NCBI GenBank assembly: GCA_903995115.1
Contig: LR877162.1
Span: 434,001 to 498,000 of the forward strand
Reading direction: 5' to 3'
DNA: 64,000 bases
Origin: Angomonas deanei
Lineage: Eukaryota; Euglenozoa; Kinetoplastea; Trypanosomatida; Trypanosomatidae
Shown here: positions 9,701-17,879 of the stretch, piece by piece
How positions within the stretch are numbered: the first letter of the stretch is position 1
Layout of the letters: every line of letters starts with the position of its first letter
The notes under the pieces: generated by a model
What the model saw: the letters and a program-made list of their open reading frames with translations, nothing else
Told to the model about the DNA's origin: nothing
The model's database searches: none
Translations under genes and position numbers: made by a program

Positions 9701-12656
9701 GGAAGTGCCATCGGCGTCTCTTTCGGAGAATGTTCGAATGGTGTATTTTCCTACCGAACAGCAGTTGCTGCTCACGGTGGTGGAGGAGATTCGCCGCTAC
9801 GACCCCGATGTACTGCTGTCCTGGGAGGGATACAAGTACGGTTTGGGACTGGTGGCCCAGCGATACAATCAACTCACGAACCCTACGACACAGAGAAAAG
9901 ATACACCATTGGCGCACAAGTGGGGGCACTATCAGTTTGCACGGGCCATTTCGCGGTATGCACCGACGGAAGTAAAACCGCAGACCGAGAAAGAGGAGAA
10001 TGAAACCCCTCATGCGAAGAAGGAAGAAGAGGAGGAATTCCTCGTCCCCAGTGAAGAAGAGGAGCCGCCCCCCTCGGACGACGATGAGCCACCCTCTCAT
10101 CCAGTAGATCCCTTCTATCAGCACACCGCGGCCTACACGGAGAGGTTCGGTGCGGATGTGCTGCGTACTCCTGGCCGCCTCACCATCAGTCTCTCCCGCT
10201 GTTTGAGGAAAGAAATTTCGATGCCGAGCTACTCCATCACGATGGTGTACGAGAAGGTCTGCGGGGGCCGTCTGCCGTACTTCTCTGATGCCGCCCTGAC
10301 GTGTCTCTACGACGGCTACGATCACTATCCCCCGGCAGGTCAACCTCTCCCCCCGAGGGCGGAGGCGCACCGCCGGACGGCCCTTCGCTATCTCTATCAG
10401 CGAACCGTAGCCTCCCACACCATTGCACGGCAAGTAAAGTACTACAGTCAGCAGGTACAGTTCTCTTCCCTCTTTGGCATGCTGGTACAGGACGTCCACC
10501 GGCGTGGTCATCAGTTCCGGGTGGAGACGACCTTTCACCGGCTGACCGCACCGCTGGATTACATCCTGTACAGCCCATCGATCGAGGAGGTGCACCGCCA
10601 GCCACGCATCCAGACGGAACCGCTCATACTGGCGCCCAAGGCAGGGTACTACCAAGAGGACCCGGTCGTGGTGCTAGACTTCCGTAGTTTGTATCCCAGT
10701 GTGACTATTGCCTACAATCTCTGCTACAGTACGTGTCTCGGTGTGCTGCGAGAGGGCGGGTCGCTGGAGGGGAGGTTGGGGGTAGATCTGCGTTACAAGA
10801 CAGACCTTCCAGCCCTACAGAGGGAGGACGTGCTCTTTTCGCCTAGCGGCGCCATGTTCGTCCCTGCCAGCTGCCGGGAGGGTCTTCTGCCTCGTCTGCT
10901 GCGACTGGTGCTGGACACACGGTTCGAGGTGCAGGCCGCGCTGGAGCACGTCGCCGGCCCAGCTGGGGACACCGAGGCACAGGTGCAGCTGAAGGCGCGG
11001 CAGTTTGCGCTCAAGATGCTGGCCAACACCGCTTATGGATATACGGCCGCCAGTTTCACCGGTCGCATGCCGTGCGTCGACCTCGCGGAGGCCATCGTCT
11101 CACTCGGTCGCCTCACCCTCGAGCGGGCGATACGGCAAATTGAGGACACACCGGCGTGGGGGGCGGAAGTGCTGTATGGGGATACGGACTCCATCTTTGT
11201 GCTGCTGAAAGGGCGGTCCCGTGCGGAGGCCTTTGTCATGGGTGAGACGATCGCTGCCGCCATCACCGCTGCCAACCCCTCTCCAGTCCGTCTGCAGTTC
11301 GAGAAGGTGCTCCAGCCCACTCTACTCCTCGTGAAGAAGCGCTACGCCGGGTACATGTGGACCTCACCGCAGCAGACCACTCCGACATTCCTCGCGAAAG
11401 GGATAGAGACGGTACGGCGGGATCAGTGTGCGGCCACCGCGAAGGTGGCACGTCGGCTGCTGGTGTCCCTCTTTGACGGCGCAGACCCGCGCACCTTGCA
11501 TGGGCTGTACACCAAGGAGGTGAGCAAATTCCAGCGAGGGGTGTGCGACCCGTACGAGTGCATCTTCCGTCGCGCGGTGAAGCTGCAGCGGTATGCCGGG
11601 AAGGACGTGAGCCACCTCCCGCTTGGGGCACACCTCGCGCTGCAGGAGATGCAGAAGGATATGGCACGCACCCCTTACTGGGGGGAGCGACTGCCGTACG
11701 TGGTGGCCCGCTCGCTCCACTCCGACCGTCTGAAGGACCGCGTGGTGCACCCCGAGAGACTGCTCGAGGTGAGCTGCGAGGGGGAGAAAGGCTGGTCGAT
11801 CGACGCGGAGTATTACATCACCAAACACCTCAACGCGGCGGTAGACCGACTCCTTCTTGGCGTGCACCTCAGCGCCAGCCGCTGGTTCAGGGAGATGCCC
11901 CGGCGGTACCACAACAGTGCGCTGCTGCGGGTGTCCGACTTTAGGCGGGTGGAGCGACGTCGCATCAAGTCACGGGAGGAGAAGGGCCTACCGGGGAGTA
12001 CCATCAGCGAGCGTACCATCACGCCTCTCAGTAGGGAGGAACCGTCCACCGTCGCACACAAACGGTCTCGGCCCTCGACAGACGAGTTGGATGTGATTAG
12101 TATTGACAGCAGTGTAGAGGAAATTCAGCGAGACAGCACGATTGTCTGCTCCGACAACTCGGAGGTGGGCAGCCCGCCGGTTCGTGCGCGGACACTGGAT
12201 GGCTACTATCAACACTTGCAGTGTGTCGTGTGTGGCGCGGGGATGATGAACCCGAGGGAACAGAACCGCCGCATCACGAGCTACATGCATGGTGGGGACG
12301 CGCACCGCCCAGCGACGGGGGAGGCGGCTCCCTTGCACACGCTACCGCCCACGTGTGAGGCCTGCTGGTCCGACCCACAGCGTCTACTGCTGCACGTGAT
12401 GGCCGGCTACCACCTGCTAGGGCGGCGGCTGGCGGCACTGCGGCGGGTGTGCCAGAGCTGTATCGGCGGCACCATGGACATTGAGGACTGTGCGGTCGCG
12501 GCGGTGTCGCCCCACATTGTGCAGGCGAAAGTGAGGGAGACAGACCTGACCTGCACCTCCACCGACTGCGAGTTGAACTTTGAGAAAACGAGGGTCACCG
12601 AGCTGTACATACAGTATGAGCTATGGGGCTGGTTTTTACGGCAATACTTTTGGTGA
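6747..12656 (+). CDS. REV3: DNA polymerase zeta catalytic subunit REV3
   Basis: 1969 residues from ATG 6747. The open frame reaches back to a TTG at 6693, but the 6747 start gives MLFFRTLTVEHGVARP, which aligns with the usual REV3 beginning (RIVTxDxYMxxP). Domains in order: N-terminal REV3 domain (1-250); long low-complexity Asn/Ser-rich region (about 300-920); exonuclease-like domain with the REV3 version DPDVLLSWE; an acidic insert (around 1090-1115); family-B polymerase core. Motif A is DFRSLYPSV (D1311), motif B KMLANTAYGY, motif C YGDTDSIF (D1479, D1481), all intact. The C terminus has CysA (from C1826) and CysB (CQSC and CTSTDC), the latter the 4Fe-4S site that binds accessory subunits. 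The role is translesion synthesis in the nucleus. Base composition changes sharply between the AT-rich first half and the GC-rich catalytic half. Confidence 0.95.
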   Translation: MLFFRTLTVEHGVARPSPSTTKLKQHKNSIGDVVYSPLFHRFSEYCPVLSLFGYVEVEDDSNYANNEFTACLHVHGVYPYFYVCATTPHHKNNINDMSPTEFGAQLEEYALQSIRDDQKFKNSKQKNNISQVIHNVEVVMKRSLYGYRPEKELFFKISYIHPNHLRVLLRLLRETSRIGGTRWTVLESHIEYTSQFLNLYSIKGITPFVVLDRSAAHCSPHPSVTARYPFPPALVDFVNRHPPKEKEQVGSFLVLPQREDSFVRLTSCQMEVDIDESTLLFFNHGGPNNSANKAGEHLLFMQNVVKQYFKENHVDDSLRIENTITEEEKRLQNNSSHSRWGTVELVQQDSLLSMMRETLNKNLSFIQNNNNETGAVSATPVPPQTYELLDQLNNNATRGGFDISTSEDSFALSHPNSELLRNSGAADLGEGVSPVTHGPCKKGDGVAFVECITQHNNNDNEKEKVFPPSLLCAGIITDITVDASDHKNSTVHLKWFLPSSETHFSAERKKTRRNPPHSQQECTAAVTVGTKQHTTTLFGGEVFFFNNHNNNVGNPISIFDPETVSLPTDHLNGNCYSLTVQCVPLLIYSDYGTYKTVMQKFQTNTNHNNMINAVCLFCRYEYLSNHTYTPLLKKLSAEDISLFQANNYNRLNENGNNRDLQGVFNDDELLRLSSLMSLNSHTNYENVSQMDSLFLTAPESVENDTDTNNEDASGDLLLFSSSSSSGGEQSDAVGEVRQNRKMDSSLFRELRALLTIEYPNKRQLPQKESQPIRTEIFSQLSSQSPMPNNNNIRPDTVASSTSQDHCSSVVDQLTRTYQADGSDNVQHHNVRWPDSSIVYPRDKDTPDGDSLRLDLPLYRKTCLTQESTKKMPETKKKEANPSPDQKTDTPMTYSEEPNTPHPRHQTPHGCKEKSASMSASQRKYLQESPLKVLSVEVLVRHRRSGHHTALVEEELLAVALGQTWTTQEEVAVRLFCVDKKRNHKTEVPSASLSENVRMVYFPTEQQLLLTVVEEIRRYDPDVLLSWEGYKYGLGLVAQRYNQLTNPTTQRKDTPLAHKWGHYQFARAISRYAPTEVKPQTEKEENETPHAKKEEEEEFLVPSEEEEPPPSDDDEPPSHPVDPFYQHTAAYTERFGADVLRTPGRLTISLSRCLRKEISMPSYSITMVYEKVCGGRLPYFSDAALTCLYDGYDHYPPAGQPLPPRAEAHRRTALRYLYQRTVASHTIARQVKYYSQQVQFSSLFGMLVQDVHRRGHQFRVETTFHRLTAPLDYILYSPSIEEVHRQPRIQTEPLILAPKAGYYQEDPVVVLDFRSLYPSVTIAYNLCYSTCLGVLREGGSLEGRLGVDLRYKTDLPALQREDVLFSPSGAMFVPASCREGLLPRLLRLVLDTRFEVQAALEHVAGPAGDTEAQVQLKARQFALKMLANTAYGYTAASFTGRMPCVDLAEAIVSLGRLTLERAIRQIEDTPAWGAEVLYGDTDSIFVLLKGRSRAEAFVMGETIAAAITAANPSPVRLQFEKVLQPTLLLVKKRYAGYMWTSPQQTTPTFLAKGIETVRRDQCAATAKVARRLLVSLFDGADPRTLHGLYTKEVSKFQRGVCDPYECIFRRAVKLQRYAGKDVSHLPLGAHLALQEMQKDMARTPYWGERLPYVVARSLHSDRLKDRVVHPERLLEVSCEGEKGWSIDAEYYITKHLNAAVDRLLLGVHLSASRWFREMPRRYHNSALLRVSDFRRVERRRIKSREEKGLPGSTISERTITPLSREEPSTVAHKRSRPSTDELDVISIDSSVEEIQRDSTIVCSDNSEVGSPPVRARTLDGYYQHLQCVVCGAGMMNPREQNRRITSYMHGGDAHRPATGEAAPLHTLPPTCEACWSDPQRLLLHVMAGYHLLGRRLAALRRVCQSCIGGTMDIEDCAVAAVSPHIVQAKVRETDLTCTSTDCELNFEKTRVTELYIQYELWGWFLRQYFW

Positions 12657-12810
12657 CCAGCGAATAATAATAAAAAAAAGATAATTGAATATACCAAGTT
12701 TGATTAGGTGAAGTGAAAGTTGTGCAGTGATTCATTTTTTTGTGTATTCCCATTTTCTCTCTACGTTACTTTTATGCACCATTAAAACAAAAGAAATCTC
12801 TCAAAGTACC

Positions 12811-14796
12811 ATGCGCTCCTTTCTGCTCGCGCGACGAGCCGTGCTGCGGCCCCGTATCGGCAGAGGCATACAAAGTGCAGGCACCAACGCCCTTACACCA
12901 AGTGACGCACAGGACGGTGGGGAGACGGCAGTCTTTTCCCCATTCCTGGAGGAGCTGCTGCACCCACCGGACACGATCCCTCTCGAGGACGCGACCCGCC
13001 AGTACACCACGATGGATGTGGTGCCACCGCTGTACCGGTACGACCCCAATGCAGAGAATGTGACAGAGACCTCGGAAGAGACCGTGCGGCCCACTCCAGT
13101 GCGGGACGCGTGGCAGCAAGGAAAGTTGTGGAGCACCTTTGCGACGCAGTCGGAGGAGGAAAAGAAGGCGAATGCACCGCCGGGTTGGTTCAAGGAACTG
13201 TGTTATGATCTCTACAGTAGGAAAGAGGCAGGCGTGGAGACGGCGGCGGTACCTCCCGCGGATTACAGCCCGGAGGCGCACGCGGCGGCGGTGCGGGCAG
13301 ACGCAACGGAAGAGGTGGACCCCTATTTGTGGCTGCCTTTCCAGTTAAAAGATGAATCCTCCTATGCGATAGGTCCTTATCAGTTTGCCCCCACGTCGCA
13401 ATACAACACCGAACAGCAGGTCAAACTGTGCCTCGGTGACCGACACAAGGAGTATGTACACTTCTGTGACGCGTACCCTTTCCCGGAGCGACACCAGCTG
13501 CCGACGTCAGTGGGTACGGTTCCCTCTCGCCTCCATGTGGACCCTACGTCCCCTCACAAAGTGGTCTATGTGCAGCTGTCACCGGACTTCCCGCCTGCAC
13601 TGTGGCTGCCAGTGAAGGGCACCGCGGCGGCGGTCCGGCGGGTGCTGGCGAGCTACGCCTCACAGGCGGCGCTCCACCGCGACCACCACCACGAGCACTT
13701 TGAGCAGCGCTACCGGGATGCACTGCGGGTGATGGAGCTACAGAACATGACGCCCAAGGACGAGGGGGACGTACTCCGCTTCGTTGGTTATGAGTCCCGC
13801 AACGTGCCCTACACCGATGCCCCTCTGAGGGAGTATCGTCTGTCACAGACCTTTTACATGGGCGAGCACGACGACCCGGAGAAGCTCCTGGAGCACCTCG
13901 ACCTCTGCCCTACCCTGTTCGCTATACCGAGCATGCGCACCGTCACCAACCCGCACGCGGAGCACATGATCCCCACCGTGGAGGGCCCTGGCGTGGTGCC
14001 CTCCCTGTACCGCTGCATCTACTCCAAGGCACTCCTGCTCGTGCAGGTGTCGCTCTCCGCGGAGGTGAAGCTGCCCCCGCAAGACCCGGAGGTGTTCAAG
14101 TTTTTGTGGAAAGACACGCAAGTGCAGCCACAGATGAAGTTACCCGTTTTTGTCAAGGTGATGTGGCCAGATGACGTCAAACTATCGGGGAATGGGGTGC
14201 TGAACCGACGCTTCAATCGTCTCTTCAACACCGAGTTCGCCGAGGACATCCCCCCTGACGCACTCTACTCCGTGTTCTACACGATGCACTGGGCTGGACA
14301 GCTGCGGGATCTCCTCGGGGTCCGCGCGATGCGGGAGAGGGTGGCGGAACTACTGGCCGCCAGTCAGCAGCCCGCCCCTCCCCTGCTCTACCCCGGCACT
14401 CGAGAGGTCCCCAACCCGGAGTACACCATCGAGGAGCGGCTGGGGATGCACCTGCAGTACCTGAGCTACCTGGGCGACCCCCTGGTACGGGAGACCATCG
14501 AGAACCTGCTGCCCACCGCGAGCGCCCCTGTGCGGATGGGCTGTGCGAAGGCGGCCCTCATCGCCGGTGAGCGTGATCTCTTCCGCCGTATCGTCAGTAG
14601 CGAGCCACAGGGTAGGATGCAGCACTATATGACCAAGTTGGCGCGGAAGCGCAAGACCCGCGACCTCGTCGACCCCGAGCCGCGACTGCTGGAGGGACAG
14701 TACGAGTTTGCCTCCCCACTGTGGACGAAGCGCAATACACGCATTGACCGCAACACACTCGAGGGGGCCGTGGATATGGCCGCCCTCAAACACTAA
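12811..14796 (+). CDS. Unknown protein, probably mitochondrial
   Basis: 661 residues from ATG 12811; the open frame extends upstream to a GTG at 12727, but no ATG precedes 12811. The N terminus MRSFLLARRAVLRPRIGRG is rich in Arg and hydrophobic residues with no acidic residue, a good mitochondrial presequence. The remainder is soluble, without membrane segments. The tail (about 560-640) has short helices such as PVRMGCAKAALIAGERDLFRRI that look like HEAT or TPR-type pairs, then a basic KLARKRKTRD segment. I recognise no enzyme motif. A kinetoplastid-specific subunit of the mitoribosome or an RNA-processing complex is possible, because many such proteins are large, basic and imported, but this is a guess from style only. 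Confidence 0.6.
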   Translation: MRSFLLARRAVLRPRIGRGIQSAGTNALTPSDAQDGGETAVFSPFLEELLHPPDTIPLEDATRQYTTMDVVPPLYRYDPNAENVTETSEETVRPTPVRDAWQQGKLWSTFATQSEEEKKANAPPGWFKELCYDLYSRKEAGVETAAVPPADYSPEAHAAAVRADATEEVDPYLWLPFQLKDESSYAIGPYQFAPTSQYNTEQQVKLCLGDRHKEYVHFCDAYPFPERHQLPTSVGTVPSRLHVDPTSPHKVVYVQLSPDFPPALWLPVKGTAAAVRRVLASYASQAALHRDHHHEHFEQRYRDALRVMELQNMTPKDEGDVLRFVGYESRNVPYTDAPLREYRLSQTFYMGEHDDPEKLLEHLDLCPTLFAIPSMRTVTNPHAEHMIPTVEGPGVVPSLYRCIYSKALLLVQVSLSAEVKLPPQDPEVFKFLWKDTQVQPQMKLPVFVKVMWPDDVKLSGNGVLNRRFNRLFNTEFAEDIPPDALYSVFYTMHWAGQLRDLLGVRAMRERVAELLAASQQPAPPLLYPGTREVPNPEYTIEERLGMHLQYLSYLGDPLVRETIENLLPTASAPVRMGCAKAALIAGERDLFRRIVSSEPQGRMQHYMTKLARKRKTRDLVDPEPRLLEGQYEFASPLWTKRNTRIDRNTLEGAVDMAALKH

Positions 14797-15034
14797 TACT
14801 ACTAATCACAGAAATGAGTTTTTATGAATTAGAGCCGTTTAACCCAAAATCCATTGTAAAGTTATTGTACGAACTATCCGAAACTTTCACTCTGTGATGT
14901 GTATTTTATCGACATATCGTTCTCTTTCTCTTTTTTCTTTTCTCTTCCAAAACAGTAAAATTAGGAAAGATACTTGAAGTTTACTAACTACACTTTCAAA
15001 AAAAGCTATTCGCCCTTTACCCCTATCATCATAA

Positions 15035-16928
15035 ATGTCTGACGTTGATCATGGTGATGTCGACCGCGTGGACGTCGGTGTGATGTCCAACGAGCGGTTA
15101 AAGCCCATCAACGAGTACCATCGTTTCTCCCTCGTGGTGATCGGTGGCCTTGCTTGTGTGTGCACCAGTTTCGGCGCCGCGTGGAATATCATTTCCGGAT
15201 ACATGCAGCAACTCAAAGACTTGTCGCAGGTGGACTTGGTTAACATTAACCTCGTCGGCTCCGTCTTCACCTACTTTGTCCTCCCGTACGCCTTTTTGTA
15301 TGATTATGTCGGCCCCATCCCCATTTCCATCATCTCCATCATCATGTTTGTGCTGGGGTGCCTGCTCTTCTCCTTCGCGTTTGGTGGTCAGATTGACGCC
15401 ACGGTGGTCCAACTGTGTGTGTTCAACGCCATCATGAAGACGGGTTGCATCCTGTTCGACCTCATCGGTAACGTGACCGTCGTCTCCCACTTCCCCACGA
15501 TGCGTGGCCCCACGATCGCCCTCATGAAGTCTTTTGTCGGTATTGGCGGTGCCATTGTCAGTGCAGTCCAACTGGGTTTCTTTCCTAACTTGAAGGATAT
15601 TCAAAACTTCTACTACCTTTTGATCGGCTATGCCGTGGTAATGGGCATCTTGGAGCTCATCTTTATGCGCAACCCCCTTTACCACCTCTCCGGCTACCAG
15701 CAGAGTCACCTCAGCGAGGAGGAGAAGAAGCGCCGTCTGGCGACCAAGGCGCAGTACCTCCGTCAGGACCCCCCTCTGTGGCGGTTCATCATTGGGTACG
15801 GCGTCCTCATCGCGCTCATCATCTACCTCCCCGCCCAGAGCGCCTGCGTGCAGTACCTCGACCTCGGAAAGGAGTACACCGTCGCCTTCGCCATTGTCAC
15901 CGTCATCATTATGCTCATGATTGTGTTGGTGCTCATCCCCGACCCCCGCATGCTGCTCCGCCGTATCCGCGGAGAGAAGGAGCCCCGTGAATCCCTTCCC
16001 TCCCCATCGACGGGAGAGGAGAACTTTGACGAGATCCCCATCGAGGATGACTTCAAGGTGATCTCCGAGCAACCCCCCGCGGCGGTGGAGACCGAGATTG
16101 ACTACATTGCCCCCCCAGTACCAGACCACCTTCCTGCGCAACCTTCTCACCCTTCGTCTCTGGAGTATCTTCTGGACTCTCTTCTGCCTCACCGGCGCGG
16201 AGTTCGTCACCATCAACTATTCCAGTTACATCTTGGGCGCCATCGACGGCAAGCCGACCCCCCAGAGTATGCGTACGATGCTCAACGTGATCAACGGCGC
16301 TGGCAGTGCCCTCGGTCGTCTGGGTATGGCGCTGTTTGAGTACCTCACGCAGCACCGCGCCCCCGAGAAGCGTATCCCCATGACGTGGGCGCCCATGTGC
16401 CCCACCGTCCTCTGCCTCATCTCCCTCGTGCTCCTCATGACCCTTCCTGCCAACATTGGTCCCTTCCCCTACGCGCTCCTCGCCCTTGCCAACGGTTCCC
16501 AGGCCGCCCAGACCGTCCTCGTGCCCCGCATCATCTACGCCAAGGACCCCGCCAAGCACTACAACTTCTGTTTCGGTGCCTGCGTGCTCTCCAGTATTGT
16601 CTTTGTCCGCTTCCTCTACGCGGAGTGGTACAACAAGAAGGCGGCGGAGACGGGCGGTGTCAAGGGCTACTGCTTCGGTCGCGTGTGCGTGATGATGCCG
16701 ATGGGCGTTCTGCTGGGACTGGTGTGCACCACCGTCTTCACGAACCTCTACCTGCACTTCAAGTACAAGCGTTTCTGCGACCGCGTGCTCGCCGAGCGCC
16801 GCCAGATGAGGGAGCGCGAGGCCGACCTGAACTGCGATGTGCTCGTCGCCACTGGTCTGGACAAGGATATCGAGTACGCCCGCAACGACGAACCCATCAA
16901 CGATACCGAAGCGAAACAGACCAAGTAA
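15035..16928 (+). CDS. Nodulin-like MFS transporter, reading frame interrupted
   Basis: Two frames together cover a protein of about 630 residues, the same length as its paralogue at 21695 (634). The first frame runs to about 16116 and contains PINEYHRFSLVVIGGL, the nodulin-like signature FPTMRGPTIALMKSFVGIGGA and a charged central loop. The second resumes at QYQTTFLRNLL and continues to 16928 with six more membrane segments. The switch lies in a run of seven C at 16110-16116. The paralogue reads DFIAPQYQTSF across this point, so six C would keep one frame. Upstream and downstream parts are both well conserved, so an assembly or base-calling error or a very recent mutation is more likely than an old pseudogene. 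The substrate is unknown; related MFS proteins move small organic ions across membranes. Confidence 0.82.
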
Positions 16929-17879
16929 ACCAGTTCTTTCTTTCTAAAAAAATAAATAAAAATTTATTTTCATGTGTGTGTGTTTTTGTGTGTGTTAAGC
17001 GTGTATGAAGGCATTTGTTGTAAAAGACAAAAACATTTTTATATCTATAACACCCCGTTTAAGCGTGACTTGAATATACGACACACCAATGCCAGCGGAT
17101 GAATCCTTATCTTCCCTGAAACGGAAGTTAGCCTTCTTCTTTTTTTTTTTTTTTGTTCCTTTTTATTTTTGACAGACCTTTTTTGCTTACGTTCCCCACC
17201 CTCCTTTTTTTTTTACCGGTTGACTCACCCTTTTTTTTTTTTTTCCACACCTGTGCTGAATATGCTCTTTTTTTTTTTCCCAATTCGACGACTGCAATTC
17301 ACCTTTGTAGCACTGTTACAAACCATATAGAAATGGCAGGTAGGAAATATACATTAAAAAAGATCAAAACGAGAGTCATACCCAAATGGGAAGCGAATTT
17401 TTCATAATAATCAAAAATAATTCGAATTATGAATGATGAATCGCTTCGAAAACATTTTTTTTTTTTTTTCCCCGTAGGCTAAGATTGTTGTGAAGCGGTG
17501 CGTAGGCAATAAAAAACCAACAACAACAAAGATAAAGACCTAGTGAAAAAAAGGAAGCGAAAAAAAAAAAGAAGTTTTTGAAAATTCAATAATTTTTTTT
17601 TCCAATTTTCTTTCTATCACTGGTGTATTTTCAACTCTTTCCCGGCACTTTATTTTTACCCATGAATCGTGTTTTTTTTGGTCAAAAAGTATTTTCTTTT
17701 GTGTGTCGAGCGTAGCGGAGCAACCACCATTATCAAAGTTCATTCGTGTGATACTTTTCTTATTTCCTTTTCTCTTCGCATTTTTTTTTTTTTACAAGAA
17801 AGAAAAAGGCGCGACTTGTTTCCTAACACAGAAACGATTTATTCTTATTGTTACTTTTACATCAACATAGCGCGAAAAC
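16929..17879. other. Long T-rich spacer with a possible micro-ORF
   Basis: About 950 bases of AT-rich DNA with many T runs (for example near 17140-17155, 17230-17245, 17455-17470 and 17780-17793). The last of these, with AG at 17797-17798, is the likely acceptor for the Elongator gene. A 24-codon ATG frame at 17333-17407 sits behind its own pyrimidine tract and AG (see findings). No tRNA or other RNA gene was recognised. Confidence 0.5.

Noticed and set aside
15098-16216. 372-codon minus-strand frame opposite the first MFS gene
   Set aside because: His/Asp/Glu-rich shadow typical of the complement of membrane-protein codons; a similar shadow lies opposite the second MFS gene.
16929-17879. 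Search for tRNA or spliced-leader RNA genes in long spacers
   Set aside because: No cloverleaf with A and B box elements, no spliced-leader-like or snRNA-like block recognised by eye in this or the other spacers; a covariance-model scan would be decisive.
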